In this document: one piece after another, positions 8,588 through 17,441 of the stretch
Layout of the letters: every line of letters starts with the position of its first letter
How positions within the stretch are numbered: position 1 is the first letter of the stretch
Assembly (NCBI GenBank): GCA_012974425.1
Contig: JAAXQE010000202.1
Coordinates: forward strand, 1 to 35,774
DNA length: 35,774 nt
Direction: 5' to 3'
Source: Geopsychrobacter sp.
GTDB lineage: Bacteria > Desulfobacterota > Desulfuromonadia > Desulfuromonadales > Geopsychrobacteraceae
Notes under the pieces: generated by a model
Databases searched by the model: none
What the model was told of the DNA's origin: nothing
The model's input: the letters and a program-made list of their open reading frames with translations, nothing else
Program-made: the position numbers and the translations under genes

Positions 8588-10342
8588 ATGGCAAAGAAAG
8601 CAAATCCAGAAGAGGTTCAACAGCTCATCGAACTGGGAAAAGAGAAAGGCTTTTTGACCTACGACGAGGTCAATGACGTCCTTCCCTCTGATATGGTCTC
8701 CTCAGAGCAACTTGACGATATCATGGCGATGTTTGGCGACATGGATATTGAGATTGTCGAATCTGAATCCAAGGCCACTGTTAAGGGGGACTCAGGGGAC
8801 GATGATAGAGATGAAGACGATGTCGAGCTTGAAGCTGGCACGCTCGGCAGAACCAGTGACCCGGTTCGCATGTACTTGCGTGAAATGGGACAGGTCGCAC
8901 TTCTGACCCGTGAAGGCGAGGTTGTCATCGCCAAGCGGATTGAGGATGGTGAGACCCAGGTCACTAAGGTTGTCATGCGCACCCCGGTCGCCTTTCACGA
9001 AGTCATGGCTCTGATGAATCGTCTGGAGCGTGGCACCATCGGTGTTTCCGAGATCACCCGTGAGTATGACGAAGAAGAGGGCGATGCGGCCGAAGGCAAG
9101 CAGCGGGCACGCCTGCTCGCGATGATCGAAATCCTCCGCCCGATCGAAGTCCGCCTTGAGGAAATCCAAGAGGAGCTAGCGGCAGAGCCAGCTGCCCGGA
9201 CACGGACCAAACTTGAAAAGGAGCGCGGTACGCTGTTTGAGGAGATGACGAAGTATCTGCATCAGATCCGCCTCAAGGATTTTCAGGTTGCCAAGATTGT
9301 GGATCGGCTCAAGGAGATGGGCAAGCAGGTCAAGAAGGGTAAGCTGGAAATCGCGGCCTGCGAGAAGGAGCTTGGCCGCCCATATCAAGATATCCGCAGC
9401 CTGTTGCACCAGATGCGCAACAGTGAAGAAGAGGCCTGTGCTGTTGCCGAAGAGCTGAACGTTTCCGGCGACACCCTCCTGACCGTTGAAAAGCGCCTGA
9501 AGGCTGCTAAACGGAAATTTAAGAAGGTCAAAGATGAGTCGGGCTTTGAGCCGGAAGAGTTGGTCGAATACCTCAAAGAGGTCCACAAGGGGGAGTGGCT
9601 GGCCAAGAAAGCCAAATCCGAGCTGGTTGAAGCCAACCTGCGTCTGGTCGTTTCTATCGCCAAAAAATACACCAACCGCGGTCTGCAGTTCCTCGACCTG
9701 ATTCAGGAAGGGAATATCGGCCTGATGAAAGCGGTCGATAAATTTGAATATCAGCGCGGCTACAAGTTTTCAACTTATGCCACCTGGTGGATTCGGCAGG
9801 CGATCACGCGGGCTATTGCCGATCAGGCCCGGACGATCCGGATTCCGGTGCATATGATCGAAACGATCAACAAGTTGATTCGCACCACCAGACAACTGGT
9901 TCAGGAGTTGGGCCGTGAGCCTATTCCGGAAGAGATTGCCGAGCGGATGGATCTACCCCTTGAAAAAGTACGCCGGGTCCTGAAGATTGCCAAGGAGCCG
10001 ATCAGCCTCGAAACGCCGATTGGTGAGGAAGAGGATTCCTCGCTGGGTGATTTTATTGAGGATAAAGGTGTCGTCTCGCCTCTGGAGGCGGTCATCAAGG
10101 GGAATCTCTCTGACCAAACCTCACGCGTGCTGGCATCTTTGACTCCGCGCGAAGAGAAAGTCCTGCGGATGCGTTTCGGGATTGGTGAAAAATCTGACCA
10201 TACCCTTGAGGAGGTTGGGCAGGATTTCAACGTGACGCGCGAGCGGATCCGTCAGATAGAAGCCAAGGCGTTGCGTAAATTGCGTCATCCCAGCCGTGCC
10301 AAGCGTTTGAAGGGTTTCGTTGCGACCGACAGCAGAGATTAG
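8588..10342 (+). CDS. rpoD: RNA polymerase primary sigma factor (sigma-70)
   Basis: I start it at [10 protein letters not shown] (8588), preceded by GGAGGAGAAGAG, which leaves 584 residues; the ORF-track start adds 14 unlikely residues. Region 1.1 is at the N-terminus ([20 protein letters not shown]), region 1.2 is [17 protein letters not shown], and a charged non-conserved insert follows. Region 2 begins near residue 350 ([19 protein letters not shown]) and includes the -10 reading helix with [13 protein letters not shown]. Region 3 ([12 protein letters not shown]) and region 4 ([14 protein letters not shown] and [20 protein letters not shown]) complete it. This is the housekeeping sigma factor, last in the operon. 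Confidence 0.98.
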   Translation: MAKKANPEEVQQLIELGKEKGFLTYDEVNDVLPSDMVSSEQLDDIMAMFGDMDIEIVESESKATVKGDSGDDDRDEDDVELEAGTLGRTSDPVRMYLREMGQVALLTREGEVVIAKRIEDGETQVTKVVMRTPVAFHEVMALMNRLERGTIGVSEITREYDEEEGDAAEGKQRARLLAMIEILRPIEVRLEEIQEELAAEPAARTRTKLEKERGTLFEEMTKYLHQIRLKDFQVAKIVDRLKEMGKQVKKGKLEIAACEKELGRPYQDIRSLLHQMRNSEEEACAVAEELNVSGDTLLTVEKRLKAAKRKFKKVKDESGFEPEELVEYLKEVHKGEWLAKKAKSELVEANLRLVVSIAKKYTNRGLQFLDLIQEGNIGLMKAVDKFEYQRGYKFSTYATWWIRQAITRAIADQARTIRIPVHMIETINKLIRTTRQLVQELGREPIPEEIAERMDLPLEKVRRVLKIAKEPISLETPIGEEEDSSLGDFIEDKGVVSPLEAVIKGNLSDQTSRVLASLTPREEKVLRMRFGIGEKSDHTLEEVGQDFNVTRERIRQIEAKALRKLRHPSRAKRLKGFVATDSRD

Positions 10343-10355
10343 GTGGCGAAAAATC

Positions 10356-10384
10356 TTGACAGGCAGGAGATGTTTTGCTAAATC
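10356..10384 (+). promoter_or_regulatory. Promoter of the CAU-anticodon tRNA
   Basis: A perfect -35 box TTGACA (10356-10361), a 17-bp spacer and a weaker -10 box TAAATC (10379-10384) end about 20 bp before the tRNA. It would transcribe the tRNA independently of rpoD. Confidence 0.6.
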
Positions 10385-10404
10385 ATTACTCTTGTCGTTT
10401 TTGC

Positions 10405-10481
10405 GGGCCTATAGCTCAGTTGGTTAGAGCCGCCGGCTCATAACCGGCTGGTCCCAGGTTCGAGTCCTGGTGGGCCCACCA
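10405..10481 (+). tRNA. tRNA with CAU anticodon (Ile2 or elongator Met)
   Basis: A 77-nt cloverleaf is visible. The acceptor arm GGGCCTA pairs with TGGGCCC, the D arm is AGCTCAGTTGGTTAGAGC, the anticodon loop is CTCATAA within a CCGG/CCGG stem, the T arm is CCAGGTTCGAGTCCTGG, and a templated CCA ends it at 10481. The anticodon CAU does not separate elongator tRNA-Met from tRNA-Ile2, whose C34 is modified to lysidine. The GGGCCTA acceptor and CTCATAA loop look more like the Ile2 type to me, but this is not certain. It is not an initiator tRNA, since the first acceptor pair is G-C. Confidence 0.95.
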
Positions 10482-10637
10482 GTTTTCCCCGCGGCCATTG
10501 GGTCGATACTGATACAGGTGAAAACAGTTTGAAAAAAAAAATGACAAGAAATTCCCTTCGAGCCTTCACCGGCATCGCAGGCCCCCAACAGGAAGCGGCG
10601 CAGGCCACTGAGGGGGAAAACCAGATTTAACCTAGAG
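10482..10637. other. Intergenic stretch after tRNA, no supported gene
   Basis: This spacer holds an A10 run and a possible long-range pairing between GTTTTCCCC just after the tRNA and GGGGAAAAC near 10618. A 29-codon ORF (starting MTRNSLRAF) has no ribosome site and I do not call it. A leader or trailer RNA structure is possible but unproven. Confidence 0.4.
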
Positions 10638-10672
10638 GAGTGCATCGGGAAACCGGTGCACTCTTTCTTTTT
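10638..10672 (+). terminator. Rho-independent terminator after the tRNA
   Basis: GAGTGCATCGG and CCGGTGCACTC form an 11-bp stem with one G-T wobble around a GAAA tetraloop, followed by TTTCTTTTT. It ends only 15 bp before the Nif3-like ATG, so readthrough might feed that gene, or the hairpin might act as an attenuator. Confidence 0.85.
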
Positions 10673-10687
10673 GGGCAGAGGCCTTAA

Positions 10688-11815
10688 ATGGCAAAGCAGA
10701 AAACTGTGCGTGTTCAGGATGTTGGCGGCCTGATCAATAACCTTTATCCGCAGTCGCTAGCCGAAGACTGGGACAACGTCGGACTGCAATTAGGCGATCC
10801 TGCCGCTATCGTCGCGCGGATTCTGGTCTGTCTGGATGTTGATGAAAAAGTCATTGCGCGTGCCGAAGAGCTAGGTGCGCAGCTGGTGATTTCGCATCAT
10901 CCGCTCATCTACCGGCCGCTTAAAAAGATTACGCCGGGTGATGAAGCTGGCCGCGCAATTTTTCGCGCGATGCGTCAGGGGATCGCCGTTATCAGCGCCC
11001 ATACCAATCTGGATCGAGCCAAGCATGGTTTGAACGATTGGCTGGCAGCCGCTATCGGGCTGCACCAGACGAGCCCTCTGGAACAGTCGGTCGCCGATCT
11101 GCTCAAGTTGGTAGTCTTCGTCCCAAGCGGCCATGAAGAGAGCGTCAGGGACGCTTTGTTTAACGCAGGAGCCGGTGAGATAGGAGCCTACGACCGCGTT
11201 TCGTTTCAGAGTCAAGGCCGCGGTGGTTTTCGCTGTGGAACCGAAACCACCCCTTTTGTTGGCTCGCCGGGCGAAGAAGAGAAGGTTGATGAGCTCCGAC
11301 TTGAAACCGTCGTCCCCGCCGCTTTGGCCGCTAAGGCCGTGGCCAAAATGCTCAAGGCTCACCCCTACGAAGAGGTGGCTTTCGATCTCTACCCGTTGCT
11401 TAACCGGCGCACGGATGTCGGTCTGGGCCGGATAGGTCAGCTGGCTGAACCTCTCGAATTGGATGAGTTTGTCGCGCAAGTCAAGCAGGCGCTCGGTTTA
11501 GAGGTGCTGAGGCTGGCTGGATACAGCAAGGGGCTAATCCGGAAAGTTGCGGTCTGTGGGGGCAGCGGCGCCTCTTTGATCTCGGATGCGTTGCGACAGG
11601 GAGCGGATTGTCTAATCACCGGGGATGTGAAATATCACGATGCGCAACGGGCCAGATCTGAAGGTTTACTCCTGATCGATGCTGGACATTTTGGCACCGA
11701 AATTTTGATGGTGCAACAGATGAGCGAACAGCTTAAACGGGTTGCGACTGAACGGCAGTTGCCGCTTGAAATTATAGAAATGACTGGTGAGGAGGATCCA
11801 TTTCGTTGGATCTAG
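10688..11815 (+). CDS. Nif3-like dinuclear metal centre protein with PII-like insert
   Basis: The 375-residue protein belongs to the Nif3/YbgI/YqfO family. Metal-ligand motifs are visible: LVISHHPLIYRPLK near residue 65, VISAHTNLDRAKHG near 105, and at the C-terminus DVKYHDAQRA and DAGHFGTE. The length exceeds that of YbgI (about 250) because a PII-like insert, ending AKMLKAHPYEEVAFDLYPL, sits in the middle, as in Bacillus YqfO. Members form toroidal hexamers with two metals per subunit. The name GTP cyclohydrolase type 2 is often attached, but the true substrate is unresolved. The downstream zinc-ribbon gene begins 40 bp later and is probably in the same operon. AGAG precedes the ATG. Confidence 0.9.
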   Translation: MAKQKTVRVQDVGGLINNLYPQSLAEDWDNVGLQLGDPAAIVARILVCLDVDEKVIARAEELGAQLVISHHPLIYRPLKKITPGDEAGRAIFRAMRQGIAVISAHTNLDRAKHGLNDWLAAAIGLHQTSPLEQSVADLLKLVVFVPSGHEESVRDALFNAGAGEIGAYDRVSFQSQGRGGFRCGTETTPFVGSPGEEEKVDELRLETVVPAALAAKAVAKMLKAHPYEEVAFDLYPLLNRRTDVGLGRIGQLAEPLELDEFVAQVKQALGLEVLRLAGYSKGLIRKVAVCGGSGASLISDALRQGADCLITGDVKYHDAQRARSEGLLLIDAGHFGTEILMVQQMSEQLKRVATERQLPLEIIEMTGEEDPFRWI

Positions 11816-11855
11816 GCACCGACAGACGTAATCTTTGCAACAGACGGAGGAAGAT

Positions 11856-12563
11856 GTGCACGAAAAGATGAACCTACTCAGAGAACTGCAGGAAGTCGAT
11901 CAGGAATTAGCTGAACTGGCGACTGTCCGCGCCAAGTACGCAGGCGAGCTTAAGGGTCTTTCTGACGAGCAAGACCGGGTACAGGGCATGGTCGATGAAT
12001 TGACAGCGCAACTTGAGCAACTTCAGAAGGAAGATGCTCAGCTGCAGCAGGAATTGCTCGCCGAAAAAGATCAAATTACCATGGTCGAAGGTCGTTTGCC
12101 TGAAATACAGACCCAGAAAGAATACGTGGCGGTTTTGAAAGAGATCGATATGGCCAAGAAGGCGAGTCTCGATACTCTGGCGAAGATCTCCGAGAAAGAG
12201 GGTCAACTGACTGAGCTTGGTGACGATCTGGATGAGAAACAGACTGAACTTGCTGCAATCGCTGAAAACAGTGCTGCGCGGCAGGCCGAGGTCGATCAGA
12301 TTCTCGCCGAGAGCGATGCGACCTGTGTCGCGCGCCAGGCGACCCGCGATAGTCTGGCCAAGGAATTGCCCAATACCCTACTGAGTAAATACCAGCGGAT
12401 TTTCTCGCGGCGTGGTGGTCTGGCCGTTGCTTGCGTTGTCGATGGCGCTTGCCTGGGCTGTAACATGCAACTGCCACCGCAGCAATATAACCGCTTGCAC
12501 CGTGGCAATGAATTGCAGAGTTGCCCACATTGCAACCGTTTGCTCTATATGAATCGAGCATAG
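11856..12563 (+). CDS. Coiled-coil protein with C4 zinc ribbon
   Basis: I choose the GTG at 11856 because GGAGG ends five bases upstream; the ORF-track start at 11835 lies before that site. The protein then has about 235 residues. Most of it is a long coiled coil rich in E, Q, L and K (for example LTAQLEQLQKEDAQLQQELL). The last 50 residues are a zinc ribbon, with CLGC and CPHC pairs. This is the DUF164-type family, found beside Nif3-like genes in deltaproteobacteria and elsewhere. The function is not established; tethering or RNA/DNA binding through the ribbon are guesses. rnpB follows immediately. Confidence 0.88.
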   Translation: MHEKMNLLRELQEVDQELAELATVRAKYAGELKGLSDEQDRVQGMVDELTAQLEQLQKEDAQLQQELLAEKDQITMVEGRLPEIQTQKEYVAVLKEIDMAKKASLDTLAKISEKEGQLTELGDDLDEKQTELAAIAENSAARQAEVDQILAESDATCVARQATRDSLAKELPNTLLSKYQRIFSRRGGLAVACVVDGACLGCNMQLPPQQYNRLHRGNELQSCPHCNRLLYMNRA

Positions 12564-12582
12564 TCTGTTACATTTAAGTGGT

Positions 12583-12970
12583 TGGAGAAGAACGGATGAT
12601 CGCCGGTCTGCCTTTATGGTGGGCGGGAGGAAAGTCCGGGCTCCGCAGGACAGGATGGTCCCTAACGGGGACCGGGGGCAACCCTAGGGCTAGTGCCACA
12701 GAGAGAAGACCGCTTTGATGTTCGCGTAACATCAGAGTAAGGGTGAAAGGGTGAGGTAAGAGCTCACCGGCTTCGGCGGTGACGTCGGAGGCCAGGTAAA
12801 CCCCATCCGGAGCAAGACCAAATAGGGGAACGTTTGAGGGTGGTCCGCCCGAAGTTCCCGGGTTGGTTGCTTGAGGGCGTCGGCAACGGCGTCCCTAGAT
12901 GAATGATCGTCGCCCTGCCGCGGGTAACTGCGGTGGGGAACAAAACCCGGCTTACGGTCTTCTTCGGCCA
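12583..12970 (+). ncRNA. rnpB: RNase P RNA, type A
   Basis: Hallmarks of bacterial RNase P RNA are present. GGGAGGAAAGTCCGGGCTCC lies near the 5' end, GGGTGAAAGGGTGAGGTAAGAGCTCACC is in the middle, and GAACAAAACCCGGCTTAC closes the 3' side. The outer ends (GAGAAGAAC with GTCTTCTTC) can form helix P1. The length of about 385 nt fits type A. It is the catalytic RNA that matures tRNA 5' ends. The exact ends are estimates. The minus-strand ORF at 12732-12971 in the track is a shadow of this RNA. Confidence 0.95.
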
Positions 12971-12978
12971 CTTTTTTA

Positions 12979-13017
12979 GGGCAGCATCACAGAATCATGT
13001 GGTGCTGCCTTCTTTTT
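12979..13017 (+). terminator. Terminator of rnpB
   Basis: GGCAGCATCAC and GTGGTGCTGCC pair over 11 bp (one G-T wobble) around an 8-nt loop and are followed by TTCTTTTT. It lies directly after RNase P RNA. Confidence 0.9.
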
Positions 13018-13031
13018 AAAGGACAGAATAA

Positions 13032-13254
13032 ATGGCGCAGCAGAAGGAACGCTTACAGGTCTGGCCGCAACTGATGGATCGCGTACATGAAGAATATGGC
13101 TTGCTCCATCAGTGGTCAGGGCGGTGTTTTACCGACTGAGCAGCGCGGTCTTTATCGTTCCTTTGCCGAACCCTATGCTGGTGGTAGTATGTGTGGCCTG
13201 TTGTTGGTATCGTGCCGCCTGCAGGGACAACCAAATATTGCAGCGATTTGCTAG
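13032..13254 (+). pseudogene. Small unrecognised gene, apparent frameshift
   Basis: An ATG at 13032 opens a 35-residue frame (MAQQKERLQVWPQLMDRVHE start) that stops at 13139. One base over, the sequence continues from the same region as LPTEQRGLYRSFAEPYAGG and runs to a stop at 13254. Joined near position 13118-13130, the two give a protein of about 74 residues that reads naturally. No clear Shine-Dalgarno site precedes the ATG (AAAGGACAGAATAA is weak). I do not recognise the family. It may be a broken small gene, a sequencing error in an intact one, or chance. Confidence 0.4.
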
Positions 13255-13284
13255 AGCCTGATCCCCCTTGAGCGGAGTTTATAG

Positions 13285-14313
13285 ATGGAACTGCACTTTG
13301 ATCGCAGCAACGCCGAAATTGACATTCTGATCGATGAATTGATGGGCCGGGTCGGGGTTCATCACCCTGAAATGATCCGTCAGATGATTCTCGGTGCCCT
13401 GAAATCAGGGCAGGAGAACGACTATCTGGCTGATCAGAAATTTATGCGCACCACCATGAAGGAGATGCGCTTCACCAATAAGGTTTTTGCCCCTTATCGC
13501 AACCGCAGGAAGGTCAGTATCTTCGGCAGTGCGCGGACCGACTCTGCTGAGCCGATCTACCAGAAGTGTGTCAGCTTTTCGCGCATGCTGGCTGAACGTG
13601 GCTACATGGTTATCACCGGTGGTGGGCCAGGCATCATGCTGGCCGGTAATCAGGGCGCCGGGGCCGAGAACTCCTTTGCAGTCAATATCGATCTCCCCTT
13701 CGAACAGGATATGAATCCGGTGATGAAGGGGAGCGACAAGGTCATCAACTACAAGTACTTCTTCAACCGCAAGGTGGCCTTTGTGAAGGAGGCGGATGCC
13801 GTGGTGCTGTTTCCCGGTGGCTTCGGCACCCTGGATGAGGGGATGGAGGTCATGACCCTGATTCAGACCGGCAAGAATCCCCCCATTCCCCTGATCATGA
13901 TCGATGATGACAATGGCGGTTACTGGGATAAATTTCTGGATTTTGTGCGTGACCCGCTGCTGAAGCGTGGCCTGATCAGCGGTGAGGATTTCAGCCTGTT
14001 TTCCATCACCAGCGATCCGGCCGAGGCTGTTGCGCTGATCGATGATTTCTATCGTAATTACCACAGTATGCGTTTTGTGAAGGATAGGCTGGTCATTCGC
14101 CTCAATCGTCCACTCGATTCAGAACACCTGCGGGTGTTGCGTGATGAATTCAGCGCGATTATCAACCCCGGTGGCAGTTTGCAACTGACCAGCGCCCTGC
14201 CGGAAGAGATCGATCAACCCGATCTGGATCAATTGCCGCGGCTGACCATGGAATTCAATCGGCGCAGTTACGGCCTGCTCAAGGCATTTATTCGCCGGAT
14301 AAACTCTTTTTGA
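13285..14313 (+). CDS. LOG-family (TIGR00730) nucleotide hydrolase-like protein
   Basis: The 342-residue protein has a Rossmann-like core with ITGGGPGIMLAGNQGA near residue 110 and the family signature PGGFGTLDEGMEVM starting at residue 177. Proteins with PGGxGTxxE hydrolyse the N-glycosidic bond of nucleoside monophosphates (LOG cytokinin enzymes, PpnN). The old label lysine decarboxylase is not supported by the motif. It is longer than plain LOG enzymes (about 190): roughly 70 residues precede the core and 80 follow, resembling longer PpnN-type architectures. Its stop overlaps the start region of the next gene, so the two are probably co-expressed. GGAG lies about 10 bp upstream of the ATG. 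Confidence 0.9.
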   Translation: MELHFDRSNAEIDILIDELMGRVGVHHPEMIRQMILGALKSGQENDYLADQKFMRTTMKEMRFTNKVFAPYRNRRKVSIFGSARTDSAEPIYQKCVSFSRMLAERGYMVITGGGPGIMLAGNQGAGAENSFAVNIDLPFEQDMNPVMKGSDKVINYKYFFNRKVAFVKEADAVVLFPGGFGTLDEGMEVMTLIQTGKNPPIPLIMIDDDNGGYWDKFLDFVRDPLLKRGLISGEDFSLFSITSDPAEAVALIDDFYRNYHSMRFVKDRLVIRLNRPLDSEHLRVLRDEFSAIINPGGSLQLTSALPEEIDQPDLDQLPRLTMEFNRRSYGLLKAFIRRINSF

Positions 14314-14315
14314 CT

Positions 14316-15407
14316 ATGGATAGCCTACCGATCAGTCCATTACGGGTCCCGTTAAAAAAAGCCGATCTTAACCAGATGCTTGGCTTGTTGCGCCTGAGCT
14401 GGAAGTTGCAGAACGACTCCGCTTATCAGCAACTGGTTGCCGCCGAGCTGCCGGATTCGGCCAAGTTTATCCCGGCCAACGCCGCGGTGATGATGGGCTA
14501 TGATTTTCACTTGAGTGATGCCGGCCCGCGTTTGATTGAGATCAATACCAACGCCGGCGGCGCCGCACTGGCCCTGCGGGCTTGTCGGGGCGAGTCGCAG
14601 TTGACCCCATCGCTGCAACGTCGCTTGAAGATGATGTTCGCGCGCGAATGGCAGGATTTCTGTGCGGGTGCCAGACCTTTGCGGCGCCTGGTTATTGTCG
14701 ATGAAAATCCCGCACAACAGGCGTTATTTCCGGAGATGCAACTTTTCGCCAGCTGGTTGGCGACCGCCGGGGTTGAGGTTCAAATCGCCGATCCGGGTGA
14801 GCTGGTTGCCGATGGTCGGGGAGTGAGTTTCGCTGGAAAGCCGGTCGATATGATCTATAACCGCCACTGCGATTTTTATCTTGAGGATGCGGCAATGAGC
14901 GGAATCCGCAGCGCCTATCTCAATCGCAAGCTTTGTTTGACCCCGAACCCGTTCGTCTATGGCCAACTGGCCGACAAGCGCCGTCTGACGCTCTGGTGTC
15001 AGGCCGAGAAGATGACGGAGCTGGGGCTGAATAGGGCAGAGGTTGAATTGCTGCAGCGCATCATTCCACGCAGCCGTCTGCTTGGCGATCTCGATGCTGA
15101 ACAGGTCTGGGCGGAGCGCAAGCAGCTGGTCTTGAAACCGGTCGCGCGCTACGGCAGCAAGGGGGTGCTGCTCGGCAAGGGGATGTCGCATAAACGCTTT
15201 GCCGAACTCGAACCGGCACTGACCCTGGTGCAGGATCTGGTGCCGCCCTCGCAGCTGGCCGATGACGAGGGGAACAGCTTCAAGGTCGATCTGCGTCTCT
15301 ATGCCTGGCGGGATCGTTCCCTTGGAATTGCCGCGCGCCTCTATCAGGGGCAGGTCACCAATATGCGTACCCCCGGAGGCGGCTTTGCCGCGGTCGAGCT
15401 GGTTTAG
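14316..15407 (+). CDS. ATP-grasp-like protein of unknown substrate
   Basis: I place the start at the ATG at 14316 (MDSLPISPL); the track's start at 14310 is a TTG that overlaps the previous stop. The 363-residue protein has features of the glutathione-synthetase fold: LIEINTNAGGAALALRA near residue 70, a central QLADKRRLTLW segment, LVLKPVARYGSKGVLLGKGM near 270 (a glycine-rich nucleotide loop), and KVDLRLYAWRD close to the end, a probable metal-binding region. It may ligate a carboxylate to an amine or thiol, but no substrate can be read. It follows the LOG gene without a gap and converges with the molybdoenzyme gene, overlapping it by four bases. Confidence 0.7.
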   Translation: MDSLPISPLRVPLKKADLNQMLGLLRLSWKLQNDSAYQQLVAAELPDSAKFIPANAAVMMGYDFHLSDAGPRLIEINTNAGGAALALRACRGESQLTPSLQRRLKMMFAREWQDFCAGARPLRRLVIVDENPAQQALFPEMQLFASWLATAGVEVQIADPGELVADGRGVSFAGKPVDMIYNRHCDFYLEDAAMSGIRSAYLNRKLCLTPNPFVYGQLADKRRLTLWCQAEKMTELGLNRAEVELLQRIIPRSRLLGDLDAEQVWAERKQLVLKPVARYGSKGVLLGKGMSHKRFAELEPALTLVQDLVPPSQLADDEGNSFKVDLRLYAWRDRSLGIAARLYQGQVTNMRTPGGGFAAVELV

Positions 15408-17440
15408 TCCCGAACTTCGGTTTTTTCTTTCGCCATTTTGAGTTCAATCCTGTTGTCGTAGAAGGTACTTCCGCCCCCCGCATCGGTCAGCTGCTGCGAG
15501 GTCAGGCTGTTGACTGTGCGCTGGCCGGGGGCAAATGCGATCCACCAGACCCCTTCGGCGATTGCCAGCCCGGCGGGCACCTCATCGTCCAGCTGCAGGT
15601 AGAAATCAACCTCCCCCAGATCGTTGAACGCGGTCACCAGATCGCCCTCGCCAAGCCCACGCTTTCGCGCCTCGCTTCCGTTTACCATCAGGCCCATCTG
15701 CCTGTCGCGCAGCTCATCACGTTCAAAGAAGGTCGAGTTGAGGGTTTTAAGGGCGGGTGCCGTGACCAGTTGCAGGGCGAAACGCTGGTCGGACAGCGCC
15801 AGGTAGCGCGGCAACTTCTCCTCAAGCAGCGGGTTAAATATTTCGATCCGGCCGGAGGGCGTTGAATAGCCGGAGTCGGCCGGTGGCGAGAGCTCCACCG
15901 GGTGTCCGCTGGCGAAGGCCTGCATGTCGATCCCGTCCCACCATCCGTTCGGTGTGGCAGTCAGCTCTGTAATCAGTTCATCATCACTCTTGTGAAAGAT
16001 CGGCTCGGCGTAACCCATCTCGCTTGCCAGCAGGGCGAAGACCTCACGATTTGATTTGCTCTCTCCCACCGCCGGAATCAGCGGGCGGCTGCGTTGGACC
16101 GAATAGCTGCCGTAGGAGCGATAGACATCGCTGGTTTCGAGGGAGCTGGTGGCTGGCAGCAGGATGTCGGCATAACGCGCGCTGTCGGTCATGAAGCGTT
16201 CATGCACAACCGTGAAAAGATCGTCACGCGCCAGGCCCGCAAGCACCCGGTTCTGGTCGGGGGCGACCACCGCCGGGTTTGAGCTGTGGATATACAGCCC
16301 TTTGACGGGTGGTGAGTTAAGTTCGGTCAGGGCGTCGCCGAGGCAGCTCATGTTGATCGTGCGTGGCGTCCCCTGCCGTAGCGCCGTACCTTCTATCTGC
16401 GGCATATCGAAGGCTGCGCCGGTGCTGGTGCCGACAAAGCAGCCGCCCCCTTGCTTGGCCCAGGCACCGACCAGGGCAGGCAGGCAGACAATGCTGCGCA
16501 CCGACATCGCCCCGTTGCGATAGCGGGATACCCCTCCACCTATATTGATAAAGGGTGCGCGCGCAGCGGCATAGCTGGCTGTCATCTCTTCAATGACCTC
16601 TGGCGCGAGGCCGGTAATCCGACTGACCGCCTCAGGCGTATACGCGGGCAGGACCTGTTGCAGTTCGGCGAAGCCCTGCACCTGAGCGGCAATAAAGGCG
16701 AGATCGCAGAGATTGTCCCGCACCAGGATGTGCATCATCCCCAGGGCCAGGGCCGCGTCACTCCCCGGGTTGACCAGGAAGGTTCGGTCGGCGACGGCAG
16801 CGGTCCGATGGCGGTAGAGGTCGATCAGCCAGACCTTTGCCCCGCGTTGTTGAGCACGTTTTACCCTGTGTAGAAAGTGGATGTTGGTCGCCGCCGCGTT
16901 ACAGCTCCAGAGGATGACCAGATCGCTGCTCAGGACCTCATCCGGGTCGGGCGCGGGGGTGTCCCCCATCACCGCTTGCCAGCCAGCCCCTTTTGCCGGC
17001 ATGCAGATGCCGCGCTCTAAAAGAGATGCGCCCATGCGGTGGAAGAAAGGGTGGGCGGCGTTGCGTTGCAGAATCCCCATGGTCCCGGCGTAGGAGTAGG
17101 GGAGGATCGCTTCAGGGCCGGATTCGGCGATGATGTTACTCCACTGCTCACCGATCCGCTTGATCGCCTCGGCCCAGCTGATCGGCCGGAACTTCCCTTC
17201 GCCTTTTTTGCCGCAGCGCAGCAGAGGTTCGGTCAGCCGCTCCGGCGAATGCACGGTCTTTTCGTAGTGATTCATCTTGGCGCAGAGGGTTCCGCGCGTC
17301 GTGGGATGGTCCGGGTCGCCCGTCACCCTGATTGCCCGCTTATCCGCAATCTCGACCAGCAGCCCGCAGCAATCTGGACAATCGTAGGGGCAGACGGAGC
17401 GATGAATTTCACGGGGTTTGTCAGATGCTTTCTGAGCCAT
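15404..17440 (-). CDS. Molybdopterin oxidoreductase, DMSO reductase superfamily
   Basis: The 678-residue protein starts with a Cys cluster for one [4Fe-4S] centre: C17, C21 and C24/C25 (SVCPYDCPDCCGLL), with C53 in GTLCAKM. The molybdopterin-binding core follows (ISWAEAIKRIGEQW, LWSCNAAATNIHFLHRVK, LYIHSSNPAVVAPDQNRV, ILLPATSSLETSDVYRSYG), and the C-terminal dinucleotide-binding domain begins near residue 560. There is no twin-arginine signal, so it should be cytoplasmic. I cannot identify the Mo ligand or the substrate. No electron-transfer subunit gene is adjacent. The SUI1 gene upstream ends one base before its ATG, so they share a transcript. Confidence 0.9.
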   Translation of the reverse strand: MAQKASDKPREIHRSVCPYDCPDCCGLLVEIADKRAIRVTGDPDHPTTRGTLCAKMNHYEKTVHSPERLTEPLLRCGKKGEGKFRPISWAEAIKRIGEQWSNIIAESGPEAILPYSYAGTMGILQRNAAHPFFHRMGASLLERGICMPAKGAGWQAVMGDTPAPDPDEVLSSDLVILWSCNAAATNIHFLHRVKRAQQRGAKVWLIDLYRHRTAAVADRTFLVNPGSDAALALGMMHILVRDNLCDLAFIAAQVQGFAELQQVLPAYTPEAVSRITGLAPEVIEEMTASYAAARAPFINIGGGVSRYRNGAMSVRSIVCLPALVGAWAKQGGGCFVGTSTGAAFDMPQIEGTALRQGTPRTINMSCLGDALTELNSPPVKGLYIHSSNPAVVAPDQNRVLAGLARDDLFTVVHERFMTDSARYADILLPATSSLETSDVYRSYGSYSVQRSRPLIPAVGESKSNREVFALLASEMGYAEPIFHKSDDELITELTATPNGWWDGIDMQAFASGHPVELSPPADSGYSTPSGRIEIFNPLLEEKLPRYLALSDQRFALQLVTAPALKTLNSTFFERDELRDRQMGLMVNGSEARKRGLGEGDLVTAFNDLGEVDFYLQLDDEVPAGLAIAEGVWWIAFAPGQRTVNSLTSQQLTDAGGGSTFYDNRIELKMAKEKTEVRD

Positions 17441-17441
17441 T

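Noticed and set aside
10549-10638. A 29-codon ORF after the tRNA
   Set aside because: It starts within an A-run without a Shine-Dalgarno site and resembles nothing recognised.
10424-10645. Minus-strand ORF across the tRNA and terminator
   Set aside because: It is antisense to the tRNA and to the terminator stem.
12732-12971. Minus-strand ORF of 79 residues
   Set aside because: It is the antisense shadow of RNase P RNA.
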